In this document: piece after piece, positions 19,826 through 29,677 of the stretch | Layout of the letters: each line of letters begins with the position of its first letter | Position numbering within the stretch: position 1 is the first letter of the stretch | Notes under the pieces: generated by a model | Told to the model about the DNA's origin: nothing | Database searches by the model: none | The model's input: only the letters and a program-made list of their open reading frames with translations | NCBI GenBank assembly: GCA_963823845.1 | Contig: CAWGND010000020.1 | Location: forward strand, 62,001 to 126,000 | Direction of reading: 5' to 3' | Length of the DNA stretch: 64,000 nt | Origin: Alloacidobacterium sp963823845 | Lineage (GTDB): Bacteria > Acidobacteriota > Terriglobia > Terriglobales > Acidobacteriaceae | Position numbers and translations under genes: made by a program

Positions 19826-21490
19826 TCAGGCGAGGGCATTCGCCACGATCTGCTGAGCCTCCTCCACAATGCTGTCAAGATGGCTCTCGTCCTTAAAGCT
19901 CTCCGCATAGATCTTGTAGAGGTTCTCGGTGCCCGAAGGCCGGGCCGCGAACCAGCCGTTTTCAGCAACAACCTTCAGTCCCCCGATGGGCGCATTATTG
20001 CCGGGAGCATCCGTCAGCTTGGCCGTAATTCGTTCGCCTGCCAGGTGTGATTCCTTGACTGAGGCAGGCGACAAACGGCTGAGCGTGGCTTTCTGCTCTG
20101 GGCTCGCCGGCGCATCGATCCGCGTGTAATAGGGCGTTCCGAATCTCATCACCAACTCGGAGAAGTGCTGGCCTGGATCCTTGCCAGTACGCGCCGTGAT
20201 CTCTGCTGCCAGGAGCCCCATGATGGGGCCGTCCTTGTCTGTTGTCCATACGGTACCATTCCGCCGCAGCAGGCTCGCTCCCGCGCTCTCTTCACCGCCG
20301 AAGCAGAACGAGCCATCAAAAAGGCCCGAGACAAACCATTTGAAGCCGACCGGAGTCTCTGATAGTTGCCTGCCGAGGCCATTCACGACCCTGTCTATCA
20401 TGCTGCTGCTGACCACTGTCTTACCGACAATGACGTTTGCAGGCCACTCGGGACGATGCGTGAGCAGATATTGGATGGCAACGGCCAGGTAGTGATTGGG
20501 ATTCATCAGGCCGGAAGAAGGCGTGACGATTCCGTGCCGGTCCGAATCGGGATCGTTGGCAAACGCCACTTGGTACTTATCTTTCAATCGGAGGAGACTT
20601 GCCATGGCGTATGGGCTGGAGCAGTCCATGCGAATCTTGCCGTCGTGATCGACCGTCATGAACGAGAACGTCGGGTCAATGATCGGATTCACAACCTGGA
20701 TGTCCAGCCCATAGACCGAATTGACCAGCTCCCAATAAGGCCCGAATGCGCCGCCCAAGGGATCCACTCCCAGCGTCAGGCCGGCTTGCTTAATCGCATC
20801 CATGTCAACAGTGTTTTTCAGATCCTTGATATAAGGCGAAACGAAGTCTTCCTGATGAGTGGTAGATGCCTTAATTGCCTGTGAATAAGGCATGCGCCTT
20901 ACGCCAGTGTTGTTCGATCGCAATAGGTCGTTTGCACGCTGCTCGACCCACTTGGTGACATCGGTATCCGCGGGGCCACCGTTGGTGGGGTTGTACTTGA
21001 AGCCGCCATCCTCCGGTGGGTTGTGCGAGGGCGTGATGACAATCCCGTCGGCGAGATGGTCTTTGCGGCCTTGGTTGTAAACAAGGATTGCGTGCGAAAC
21101 CACGGGCGTGGCAGTGAAACCATCGTTCTGCTGAATCATGGTCTCTACGCCGTTTGCAGCCAGTACTTCGAGAGCAGTTATCTGCGCGGGCCCAGATAAC
21201 GCATGCGTGTCCTTGCCCATGAAAAGCGGGCCATCCGTGCCCTGCATGCGCCTGTACTCGCAGATAGCCTGGGTGATGGCCAGGATGTGGGACTCAGTAA
21301 ATGTCCCACGCAAAGGCGTGCCTCGGTGGCCACTGGTTCCGAAGCTGACCATCTGTGTGGAGTCACTCAAATCGGGGTGTCGTTCCAGATACTGAAGGTT
21401 AAGATCATCGAGATTGATCAGCATCTCTTTCGGGGCCGGCTGCCCTGCCAGGGGAGAAATACGTGACTGCACTTTTGCTTCGCTCACCAT
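19826..21490 (-). CDS. pgm: Phosphoglucomutase (alpha-D-glucose-specific)
   Basis: 554-aa alpha-phosphohexomutase interconverting glucose 1- and 6-phosphate. It has the phosphoserine loop TSGHRG, the metal loop DPDSDRHG, the sugar loop GGEESAG and the phosphate-binding RPSGTEN near the C-terminus. It lies downstream of glycogen phosphorylase on the same strand (150 bp gap), so the two probably convert glycogen to glucose 6-phosphate in sequence. Confidence 0.95.
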   Translation of the reverse strand: MVSEAKVQSRISPLAGQPAPKEMLINLDDLNLQYLERHPDLSDSTQMVSFGTSGHRGTPLRGTFTESHILAITQAICEYRRMQGTDGPLFMGKDTHALSGPAQITALEVLAANGVETMIQQNDGFTATPVVSHAILVYNQGRKDHLADGIVITPSHNPPEDGGFKYNPTNGGPADTDVTKWVEQRANDLLRSNNTGVRRMPYSQAIKASTTHQEDFVSPYIKDLKNTVDMDAIKQAGLTLGVDPLGGAFGPYWELVNSVYGLDIQVVNPIIDPTFSFMTVDHDGKIRMDCSSPYAMASLLRLKDKYQVAFANDPDSDRHGIVTPSSGLMNPNHYLAVAIQYLLTHRPEWPANVIVGKTVVSSSMIDRVVNGLGRQLSETPVGFKWFVSGLFDGSFCFGGEESAGASLLRRNGTVWTTDKDGPIMGLLAAEITARTGKDPGQHFSELVMRFGTPYYTRIDAPASPEQKATLSRLSPASVKESHLAGERITAKLTDAPGNNAPIGGLKVVAENGWFAARPSGTENLYKIYAESFKDESHLDSIVEEAQQIVANALA

Positions 21491-21640
21491 TGAACCCTCC
21501 TAAAGAGGCGGTACTGGGATGCGCCTTCTCAGGAAGAATATAATCACATCCCACTTTCTGAATGCCAGAGCAGGTCGTTCACCCGTGGATTTCAAATATT
21601 GGCGCTGTAGTCTGATCGGTCGACTATAGGTTGATACCGC

Positions 21641-24127
21641 CTAGCAAACAGTAAGTGGATCTACTCGCCAGATGTTCTGGCTATATTCGCGGATCGACCG
21701 GTCGGAGGAAAACTTCCCCATCCTCGCAGCATTCAGAATCGCCATTCTGGACCACTTCTCCTGGTCCCGATAGGTTTCGCTCACCCGGTCCTGACACTCG
21801 ATATAGGACTGATAGTCGGCAAGCAGGAGATAGGTATCCCGATCGAGCAGTTCGTTGAGAAGCGGGCGAAAGAGGTTGGGATCGCCACGAGAAAACTGGC
21901 CTGAACCAAGGCCGTCGATAACGTCGCGGAGGTCGGCATTGGATTCGTAGATGGCGCGGGGATGATAACCGTCCAACAGCTTAAGTCGGACCTGATCCGC
22001 AGTAAGACCAAAGAGGAAGAAATTCTCGTGCCCCACAGCATCCCTGATCTCGATATTCGCACCATCGAGGGTTCCAATCGTGAGCGCTCCATTCATGGCG
22101 AACTTCATATTTCCGGTTCCCGAGGCTTCTTTTCCTGCCGTGGATATCTGCTCACTGAGATCTGCCGCGGGATATACCTTCTGTCCAAAGGAAACGTTGT
22201 AATCGGGAAGAAAGACCACCTTCAAACGATGCATTACATCCGGATCGCTGTTGACGACATCGCCGACCGAATTAATGAGCTTGATCATCAGTTTGGCCAT
22301 GATGTAACCCGGCGCTGCCTTGCCCCCAAACAGGAAAGTGCGGGGCGCCATTTCCATGCCGGGATTGCGCTTCAGACGGAAATACAGAGCAAGGATGTGA
22401 AGGACATTCAAGTGCTGCCTCTTGTACTCATGGATTCGCTTGACCTGAGCATCGAACATGGAATCCGGATCTACAGAAACACCTGTTTCATCGAGTATGT
22501 AGCGCGAAAGCCGTACCTTAACATCACGTTGCACCTGGCGCCATTCGCCCCGAAAACCAGCGTCTTCAGCGTAGGATTCGAGCCTACCGAGATCGTCGAG
22601 GTTTCTGATCCAGTCGTCTCCTATGATCCGGGTCATCAACGCCGATTGCTCCGGGTTGCTCACCGCAAGCCATCGCCGCGGAGTCACTCCATTCGTTACG
22701 TTAATAAATTTCTCCGGCCATAATTCGTAGAAATCGTGGAGCACGTCTTTCTTCAATAACTCAGTATGCAATGCGGCGACGCCATTCACGCGGTGACTTC
22801 CAACACATGCCAGATTGGCCATTCGCACAAATCTCTCACCGTGTTCGTCGATGAGTGACATGCGGGAGACTCTTTCAGAATCGCCGTTAAAATGAATGCG
22901 CACTTTGTCCAGGAAACGCGCATTGATTTCGTAAATAATTTCAAGATGTCGGGGAAGAAGCGAGGCGAACAGCGGCAAAGGCCAACGCTCTAATGCTTCA
23001 GGAAGCAGCGTGTGGTTGGTATAGCTGAAGGTGTGAGACGTGATCTCCCACGCTTCCTCCCAGCCGAAACCGTGCTCGTCTATCAGCAGTCGCATGAGTT
23101 CCGCGACACCGATCGACGGGTGTGTGTCATTCAACTGAATCGCCCATTTTTCGTAAAACGTTTCCATCGTCCGCCCGGCGCGCAGATGGATCCGGATCAT
23201 GTCCTGCAAAGCGCATGAGGTGAAAAAGTATTGCTGTTGGAGACGAAGCTCTTTGCCCTGAATCTCTTCGTCATTTGGATACAGAACCTTGGAGATGTTC
23301 TCAGCAAAGGTCTTCCCTGCAACTGCGCCCTGGTAGTCGCCGCTGTTGAAGCGGTCGAAGTAGAACGATTCAGTGGACTCGGACCTCCATAGCCGCAAGT
23401 CGTTGGCTATGCCCGAGCGATACCCAAGAATTGGAGTGTCATATGGAATACCGGTCACAACCGCAGCCGGAACCCAGCGAACTCTGTATTTTCCACCCGG
23501 GTCCGTCCTTCCCTCGGTGTGACCGCCGAAGGCCACTTCCACAGATTCATGTGGCCGGCGGATCTCCCAGGGATTTCCATAACGGAGCCAATAATCGGTC
23601 AGCTCTACCTGCCAGCCATCGTGAATCTGCTGCTGAAAGATACCGAACTCATAGCGAATTCCATATCCGATAGAAGGTATGCCCAGAGTTGCCATGGAGT
23701 CGAGATAACAGGCAGCCAGTCGGCCCAAACCGCCATTTCCGAGACCCGGTTCGCGCTCCTGCTCCACGATGCGATCGAGATCGCGTCCCAGTTCCGCCAC
23801 AGCTTGCCGGACTGGACCCTCAAGATCGAGGTTGAGAAGATTGTTTGCAAGATGCGGCCCCATCAAGAATTCGGCTGACAGGTAGCACACGACGCGGACG
23901 TCTTCCTTCTTGTAACACTCAATCGTCGCGAGCCACCGCGCCAGGATGCGATCCCGAACTGTGTATGCAACTGCGGTGAAAAAATCCTGATCGCTCGCTG
24001 ACTGTTGTGGCGTAGCCACCAGGTAGAAAAGATTATCCAGGATGGCCCGTTTCAAGGCCTCTACGCTGATGGCAGTGCGATCGTCCTCAATCTGCACTGT
24101 TGGCGTTGGGGATGGTAGCTTCTGCAT
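21641..24127 (-). CDS. glgP: Glycogen phosphorylase
   Basis: 828-aa glycosyltransferase family 35 enzyme releasing glucose 1-phosphate from glycogen or maltodextrin. The PLP-lysine segment EASGTGNMKF is intact, as are GNGGLGRLAACYLDS and the C-terminal TLDGANIEI. Length is standard. Together with pgm downstream, and GlgX 14 kb away, it forms the glycogen breakdown route. An upstream promoter region of 280 bp precedes the M20 gene end. Confidence 0.96.
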   Translation of the reverse strand: MQKLPSPTPTVQIEDDRTAISVEALKRAILDNLFYLVATPQQSASDQDFFTAVAYTVRDRILARWLATIECYKKEDVRVVCYLSAEFLMGPHLANNLLNLDLEGPVRQAVAELGRDLDRIVEQEREPGLGNGGLGRLAACYLDSMATLGIPSIGYGIRYEFGIFQQQIHDGWQVELTDYWLRYGNPWEIRRPHESVEVAFGGHTEGRTDPGGKYRVRWVPAAVVTGIPYDTPILGYRSGIANDLRLWRSESTESFYFDRFNSGDYQGAVAGKTFAENISKVLYPNDEEIQGKELRLQQQYFFTSCALQDMIRIHLRAGRTMETFYEKWAIQLNDTHPSIGVAELMRLLIDEHGFGWEEAWEITSHTFSYTNHTLLPEALERWPLPLFASLLPRHLEIIYEINARFLDKVRIHFNGDSERVSRMSLIDEHGERFVRMANLACVGSHRVNGVAALHTELLKKDVLHDFYELWPEKFINVTNGVTPRRWLAVSNPEQSALMTRIIGDDWIRNLDDLGRLESYAEDAGFRGEWRQVQRDVKVRLSRYILDETGVSVDPDSMFDAQVKRIHEYKRQHLNVLHILALYFRLKRNPGMEMAPRTFLFGGKAAPGYIMAKLMIKLINSVGDVVNSDPDVMHRLKVVFLPDYNVSFGQKVYPAADLSEQISTAGKEASGTGNMKFAMNGALTIGTLDGANIEIRDAVGHENFFLFGLTADQVRLKLLDGYHPRAIYESNADLRDVIDGLGSGQFSRGDPNLFRPLLNELLDRDTYLLLADYQSYIECQDRVSETYRDQEKWSRMAILNAARMGKFSSDRSIREYSQNIWRVDPLTVC

Positions 24128-24305
24128 ATTGCACCTCGTGTAAGGTGTTCAGGCTTCAAGTTTTTTTGCTTCTTGAGAAGGAAGACCCCTCGTAGCTGAA
24201 CGCGAATGGGCCTCGCAGGATACCTTGCAAAGCATTCATGCTAGTGGCCCCCCTTATGAAGAGCAACCTGCGCACCATGAATTCAAAGACTAGAAGCCAA
24301 ACTTT

Positions 24306-24324
24306 AACGGCGCGTTAACGCCGT
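24306..24324. other. Short inverted repeat upstream of glgP
   Basis: ACGGCG and CGCCGT arms around CGTTAA, lying 180 bp upstream of glgP. It could be an operator or a weak terminator for the M20/hutF pair read-through from the right; there is no T tract. The remainder of 24128-24406 shows nothing I recognise. Confidence 0.25.
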
Positions 24325-24406
24325 GGGGCCGCCTTGCAGTGATCGAGCATACCATAGTCCCGCTCACCTGGAAGGCTCAAGCCGGCGAGACAAAAAGTGC
24401 GCTTTG

Positions 24407-25534
24407 TCAGCTTCGGCGCATCAGTTTTGCCACCAGCCTGACAGCCAAATCAAGCTCAGGCAACGGCACACATTCGCGGTTGCTATGAGCGGACCGCATA
24501 TCGCCGGGACCAATCACGACAACTTCCTCTGCTATCGCAGAAAGTAGACTCGCCTCGGAACCGAACGGTATCGAAGCAGAAGGGCGGCCAGTAATCCCCT
24601 CTAGTACGGAAACAAGCGGCGCGTTTTCGGGAGTCTCAAAACCCGCCTGTTTGCGAAGAACAGCCACAAGATAATCCAAACTGGAATCGGCTAGCTTGAG
24701 CCTGTCTATGATTTGATGAATACCGTCAAGTACCTTGTCGGCAGACTGGCCAGGAATTGGTCTCCATTCGACCAGAAGTTCGCATTGCCCGGGAACAATG
24801 TTCTTCGCGGTACCTCCGCAAATCGTTCCGATATTAATCGTCGTAAAACCTGGGTCGAAGAAATTGTGCCGTTCTTTCATCAGCGCATTGCTGAACTCTT
24901 CTATCGCGGAGATCAGACGGGCGACTCCATAGATCGCCGAAGCTCCTCTGTCGGGGTGTGCGCTGTGGGCTTCTTTTCCGAGGACTGTGATTTTCGCCAG
25001 ACAATAGCCTTTGCCCGCCCGTGCAACATGGAGCGACGTAGGCTCGCCAACAACGATGCGCCTGGGTCTTACTGCATCCGTAGCAAGGAGGTGAGCGGCG
25101 CCAATGCAGCCGATCTCTTCGTCCGCGGTGAGAATGATCCGCAGACCATCTACAAAACGCTTCGGATCAATTTGATCAGCCGCAGCAAGGAGGCAGGCCA
25201 AGAAGCCTTTGACGTCGCATGCGCCGCAACCATGGAGATGCTCACCCTCAACGAACGGGTCGAGCGCCCTTGTCCAGTCGGCGGAAAACGGAACTGTGTC
25301 GGTGTGGCAGAAAAACGCCAGATTGACGTTCCCGTCGGCAACATCCTGACCCGGCGGAGCTGCGACCAAATTGATCTTCTCCTCGCGAGACAAATCCCAA
25401 TACGTGAGTCTTCGGGTGCTCCATCTCCTGGCGTGCAGGAACTTTTCTGCATATTCAATGACCGGCAGGTTGGAAATGGATGAGACCGAGGAAATTCGTA
25501 TCAGGTCCAGTAGATGATCGACAGCAGTTTTCAT
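24407..25534 (-). CDS. M20 family metallo-deacylase (ArgE-like)
   Basis: 375-aa zinc amidohydrolase of the M20/ArgE group. The metal ligands appear in FFCHTDTVPF, GACDVKG, and TADEEIGCIGA, with a later His in the C-terminal block. By homology it would remove an acyl group from N-acetylornithine or a related N-acyl amino acid. However it overlaps hutF by 4 bp and is downstream of it, which ties it to histidine breakdown: it may hydrolyse N-formylglutamate made by HutF. That is inference from position; acetylornithine deacetylase remains the default reading. Confidence 0.85.
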   Translation of the reverse strand: MKTAVDHLLDLIRISSVSSISNLPVIEYAEKFLHARRWSTRRLTYWDLSREEKINLVAAPPGQDVADGNVNLAFFCHTDTVPFSADWTRALDPFVEGEHLHGCGACDVKGFLACLLAAADQIDPKRFVDGLRIILTADEEIGCIGAAHLLATDAVRPRRIVVGEPTSLHVARAGKGYCLAKITVLGKEAHSAHPDRGASAIYGVARLISAIEEFSNALMKERHNFFDPGFTTINIGTICGGTAKNIVPGQCELLVEWRPIPGQSADKVLDGIHQIIDRLKLADSSLDYLVAVLRKQAGFETPENAPLVSVLEGITGRPSASIPFGSEASLLSAIAEEVVVIGPGDMRSAHSNRECVPLPELDLAVRLVAKLMRRS

Positions 25535-26934
25535 GTACGCTCTACACTGCGCGGGGCGTTCGCCCAGACCTTGCGGTATACCTCTTTGTACCGCGCGATG
25601 ATCTCCTCTTCCAACTCGTGCTTCCCATCACGAATGATCAGCCTGCCGTTTACAGAAACATCGCGGATTGCCGATGGCATGCATCCGAAGACAACAATTG
25701 ATAAGAGATCTTCGGGGGAATTCCCGGCAATCGATGGATGATCGAGGTCGACCGTGAAGAAGTCGGCGTAGGCGTCATCCACCAATTCGCCGACCCCAAT
25801 CCCCAGCGACTGCGCGCCATGGATTGTCGCGCAATTGAAGAGACGCGACGCAAGTGGCTGTTCGTCTATTTGATCGAGCACCGCGCGCTCCTGATGACTA
25901 AGCCGCAGATGATAGTCCAGTTCCCGGGCATCTTCGAGCAAATCGATCTGAGCCTGGCTATCGCTGCCTAGTGCGACACGAACACCTGCTCGCATAGCCT
26001 TATCCGCGGAAAAAATTCCATCTCCGAGGTTCCGCTCTGTCGTAGGGCAAGCGCAAATTACCGCCTCTGCATCTGCCATCATGCGGATCTCTTTGTCCGT
26101 GATGTGAATCGCGTGCACTGCCGTAATATCCCGCGTCAACAAACCTTCTTTGGCTAATAGCGTGATCGGAGTGCTGCCGTATTCGGCTTGGCACGCAGCA
26201 TTCTCCGCCATCTGCTCGGAAACGTGCATGTGTACGGGAAGGCGTTTCATTTGGGCCCAGGCTATCAGCTCTCGAAGGTCCTCGAGAGGAACCGCGCGAA
26301 TGCTGTGTGGGGCAATGCCGACCTGAACCTGATTGGATTCGCCCTGATATGCGACGATGAGTGCTTCTGCATTTGCGCGGAAATCCTTCGCATTCTCAAA
26401 AAACCGTGCCTGGCCTGAATCCGTAGGCACTCCATAACCCGAACGCAGATACGCCGTTCGCAGCAGGACGATTCTTATCCCTACCGATTGTGCTGCAGCG
26501 ATCACCTGCTGGCTCAACAAGTTTGGGTCATCGTAGGGGTGGCCATCGGGGGCGTTGTGCAGGTAATGAAACTCACCCACGGTGGTGATCCCTGCGAAGA
26601 CCATCTCCAGGAACGTCATACGTGCGACATCATAAACGTCTTGCGGACTGAGCTGTGCGGCAGCGTGATACATGGTTCCCCGCCATGACCAGAAGTCTTT
26701 TCCGCTCACCCTGCGCGATTCCGACTTGCCGCGAATAAGACGTTGGAAAGAATGAGAGTGCACATTGACAAGCCCCGGCAGTAATGCCCTGCGCGGAAAA
26801 GATACTTTTTGCGCCGACGATGCACTCTCGGCCGCTCCTATCTTGATCCTGCCTTCATCGTTGACGAAAAAACTGGCATTGGTCGCAAATCCGCCTTGAA
26901 TGTAGAGTGCGTCAGGCTGATAGTAGGTACTCAA
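25531..26934 (-). CDS. hutF: Formimidoylglutamate deiminase
   Basis: 467-aa amidohydrolase of the HutF type, converting N-formimidoyl-L-glutamate to N-formyl-L-glutamate and ammonia in histidine degradation. It has HSHSFQRLIRG (metal histidines), GEFHYLHN, HMHVSEQ, and LGSDSQAQIDLLEDAREL, all characteristic of HutF rather than guanine deaminase. It is the first gene of an overlapping pair with the M20 deacylase. No hutH, hutU or hutI is in the window. Confidence 0.88.
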   Translation of the reverse strand: MSTYYQPDALYIQGGFATNASFFVNDEGRIKIGAAESASSAQKVSFPRRALLPGLVNVHSHSFQRLIRGKSESRRVSGKDFWSWRGTMYHAAAQLSPQDVYDVARMTFLEMVFAGITTVGEFHYLHNAPDGHPYDDPNLLSQQVIAAAQSVGIRIVLLRTAYLRSGYGVPTDSGQARFFENAKDFRANAEALIVAYQGESNQVQVGIAPHSIRAVPLEDLRELIAWAQMKRLPVHMHVSEQMAENAACQAEYGSTPITLLAKEGLLTRDITAVHAIHITDKEIRMMADAEAVICACPTTERNLGDGIFSADKAMRAGVRVALGSDSQAQIDLLEDARELDYHLRLSHQERAVLDQIDEQPLASRLFNCATIHGAQSLGIGVGELVDDAYADFFTVDLDHPSIAGNSPEDLLSIVVFGCMPSAIRDVSVNGRLIIRDGKHELEEEIIARYKEVYRKVWANAPRSVERT

Positions 26935-27235
26935 AATATCTCCTCACAACAGGATGCTGTATTAGCATATCGAACCTGCCTACCGATTCTCGCGCGACGC
27001 CGCTGAATTCGGCACTGTTATTGCTGCTGCTGATACGGATCTCGGAAATCGACTTGAACGACGGAAAAGTTTATTGATGGGGCTGGTCTCGCGCACCTGA
27101 GATCGAGGTCGAAGAAGCGAACCTCCTCGAATCCAGACGCAACAATAGCGAGTGAGTCCCTAAACAGAAACCGGGCCTGCTCCCGCGTCTTAAGCTGGAC
27201 GCATGAAGCAAGCCCTGGTTCGGGATCATGTAAGA
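26935..27235. other. Intergenic region, no gene seen
   Basis: 301 bp between the hutF start and the end of the LPXTG gene. It should contain the hutF promoter. I see no open frame with a ribosome site, no clear hairpin with a T tract and no tRNA. Confidence 0.5.
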
Positions 27236-28021
27236 CTATGTGGCTTTGCGAATCGCCCTGAGCCCAAGCCCGGACAACAGGCTTAGCGCGCCAATCAGAC
27301 CGATAAGCGGCAATTCGCTCCCCGTCTTAGGCAGGGCTGCCGGAGCTTCAGTGACCACAGGGGCAGCCTCTGCCGGCATCACCGGCTCAGCAACCACAAT
27401 CAGCATCGGAACGTCAGCTGGCGGTGGTGGCGGCGGCGGCGGCATTTGGCCGGTCACCTTCCTCTGCTGCGCAACCTGCGTCTCCGGCACCTCGACAACC
27501 TTGGTCGCGTTGACCTTCATGCCTTTCTTCAGACCCCATGCATCTACCATTTGTCCATTCACATCGAATTTCTGGCCCTTGGGGATCTTAAATTCCTGAT
27601 TCTTTCCATCCTCCAGGGTCAGGATCACTGAGAGTGGCGGCTGCACATGCCACACCGTGCCCGTAACGTTCTGCGTCGTGGTAATGATTTTAGGTGTTGT
27701 AGTTGTAGTTATCGTTCTCTGAAGTACCATCCCTGGTTTCAGGTCATGAATCCCAAGTTGTTTGCCGTCCACAGTGATACGGACGCTTTCCGGCACGTTT
27801 GGAAAATCCCGGAGTGTGCCGTCTTCCGCCCTTACTACCAGATTATTCCCGCTGACAGTGACCACTGTCCCGCGCTCGACCTTGACTTGCTTGGTGGCCG
27901 GCCCAGCCGTAGTGGTGGTCTCGGTTTGTACCTGTGCGCTTCCGCTCATAGTAAAGGTGAGGCAAACGGCCCCAGCCGCGAGCACCAGGCACGGTCGTGT
28001 CCATGTGTTTCTTCCGTTCAT
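27236..28021 (-). CDS. Exported protein with polyproline stalk and LPXTG sorting signal
   Basis: 261-aa exported protein. A signal peptide ends near residue 30, a Thr-rich beta domain follows with two similar halves (about 45-105 and 115-175), then eight consecutive prolines near 195, a hydrophobic-acidic linker, and LPKTG starting at residue 230. After that come a hydrophobic helix and the positive tail RAIRKAT. This is a complete sortase sorting signal in a presumed Gram-negative cell. GGAGG precedes the ATG. A class D sortase gene sits 98 bp upstream on the same strand and is the obvious processing enzyme. Confidence 0.85.
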   Translation of the reverse strand: MNGRNTWTRPCLVLAAGAVCLTFTMSGSAQVQTETTTTAGPATKQVKVERGTVVTVSGNNLVVRAEDGTLRDFPNVPESVRITVDGKQLGIHDLKPGMVLQRTITTTTTPKIITTTQNVTGTVWHVQPPLSVILTLEDGKNQEFKIPKGQKFDVNGQMVDAWGLKKGMKVNATKVVEVPETQVAQQRKVTGQMPPPPPPPPADVPMLIVVAEPVMPAEAAPVVTEAPAALPKTGSELPLIGLIGALSLLSGLGLRAIRKAT

Positions 28022-28119
28022 TGTGTACCCTCCTTGGCTTTCGGAACTATGGAGCCGGAGCCCGTAGTGCCGATTATTCGAGAAGCGGGTTTATTTTGCG
28101 TTTGGTATGCATCGATCCA

Positions 28120-28794
28120 TCAGAACTTTGCATTCTTGCTGGCATTCAAGCTCGTCGCGTTTGAGCTCTTCAGCGACGCCTGAACGATGTATCGCTGCGG
28201 AGCGCTGCCCACGAAATAGAACGGGTAGCAAGTCACCAGCGTCACGGACGAGCGCGACCTCGACGCCAGAACCGAGACATCGCTCGGATTGACGATCACG
28301 ATCTGATCGATCACGTATGTGCTGGTCTCCTTCTGAGTCATGATCTCGATCGTGTCCCCGGCAACGACATCTTTCAGGCCTCGAAAAAAGCCATCGCGAT
28401 GGCCTGCGATTCCAATGTTGCCGCTTTCTCCTGGTCTAGGCGTGCCTTCAATATGCCCGACCCCCCGATTCAACCTAATATCGTCAGTCCCCTCCAGAAC
28501 CGGCACTTCTAGATGGATCTTAGGAATGCTGAGCAGGGCCAGCGCGGGCGCGAAGTGAGCAGCCAAACTTTCCTGATAACCCTGAATGCGCTTAGCCGAC
28601 CAAAGACTGAAATCGGGCGACTTGCCCGTCGCATCGGCTCCGCCATTCACTTCCTGCGCTAACAGCTGGCTCTTGAATCTCAGGACCTCTGCTCGCGAAA
28701 GAATGAACCCATGGACACGAGACCCTACACAAATGCCCAGCATCAACAGGCCAAAAACCAGCAGCAGGCGCTCCAGCTTTCCCAGCCATCGCAT
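28120..28794 (-). CDS. Class D sortase
   Basis: 224-aa membrane-anchored cysteine transpeptidase. One N-terminal helix (about residues 9-25) anchors it; the sortase barrel follows. The catalytic triad is complete: His132 in AGHRDGFF, Cys189 in TLVTCYPF and Arg201 in APQRYIV. TLxTC followed by YPF is typical of class D. The gene lies directly upstream of an LPKTG-bearing protein. The physiological nucleophile in a diderm is unknown. GAGGA upstream supports the Met at 28794. Confidence 0.9.
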   Translation of the reverse strand: MRWLGKLERLLLVFGLLMLGICVGSRVHGFILSRAEVLRFKSQLLAQEVNGGADATGKSPDFSLWSAKRIQGYQESLAAHFAPALALLSIPKIHLEVPVLEGTDDIRLNRGVGHIEGTPRPGESGNIGIAGHRDGFFRGLKDVVAGDTIEIMTQKETSTYVIDQIVIVNPSDVSVLASRSRSSVTLVTCYPFYFVGSAPQRYIVQASLKSSNATSLNASKNAKF

Positions 28795-28994
28795 CGTGGT
28801 TTTATCCTCACACTTCCGCAGAACAAGCGTAATCAACTACCTGCCGCTCCGCAGTGCCAACGACAGTAGGCTACTTGCACAACTGCTGTCAAAACAGTAA
28901 GGTCTGCAAGAACGATGGCAGAGCCTTCTTGTCAGCCCCAGTCACGGCTTCTTTCTTAGATCTGATCGTGCTCTGGACCTCTCCCCTCGCTCGA

Positions 28995-29505
28995 TCAGCT
29001 TGTGGAAGTGTCTGCGAGGTCGTGGCCACGGCGTCGCGCAATCCGGTTCGCAAATGCGCGAGCTAAGGCATAGGGCAAGGCGATCAGCACAGGACCAAGC
29101 AGTACAGCCGCGCCTGGATGAATCTCATGAAAAATAAGATATTGCGAAATGATATCCAGAAGAATCGCGATGGCAACTAAGTTGCGGACGGATGCGAGGC
29201 CCGCTCCGCAGCAGTTGCCCTCTAAGTTCCCGGTGGAATACTAATCCCCAGAGAAACGGGCGAGAGCCTGCCCGCGCATCCTTCACGCCATCGCGCGTAC
29301 CCAGCAGTATCGCAACGATGGGCTGCATAATGAAGCGCAGCCGGCCCGGCCCCGACAGGCGCGCAACCATATCGTCAAAGAATTGACGGGTAAATAAGTA
29401 TGGGTTTCCCGTCTCAACGACTCTGTGGATTGCACCAGGCGCTGTCGCCAGCAGGATGACAAGAACAATCGCGGGCAATATCCAACTTCGATATTTAGAA
29501 GCCAT
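28995..29505 (-). pseudogene. Frameshifted small membrane protein
   Basis: From the Met at 29505 a frame runs with one membrane helix and ends out of frame at 29125. If the reading frame is changed near 29200, it continues with LASVRNLVAIAILLDIISQY and a second hydrophobic helix to a stop at 28995, giving a consistent protein of about 170 aa with two or three helices and an Arg-rich tail. So either a one-base indel has broken the gene or there is a sequence error. The family is unknown to me; similar short proteins accompany membrane-associated genes in Acidobacteriota. Confidence 0.6.
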
Positions 29506-29677
29506 AAAAGCACGATCCTGAGTTACGGCACTAGAAGCTGACAAGCCTCTTGCCATGTTTGAGGCGCCTGTCGAGTTTTGACATTCGATAGATCGAAACG
29601 ATAGACGAGGTCGAACATGGATCTCCTAGTGAGCTTCGACGGCAGAGTTCAGCATCACGATGAGCCCGAGACAGCCT

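Noticed and set aside
21962..22723. 253-aa plus-strand frame
   Set aside because: Antisense to glycogen phosphorylase, which is full length with all motifs.
27421..27444. GC-rich triplet run as a microsatellite
   Set aside because: It encodes the polyproline stalk of the LPXTG protein; phase variation is possible but there is no evidence.
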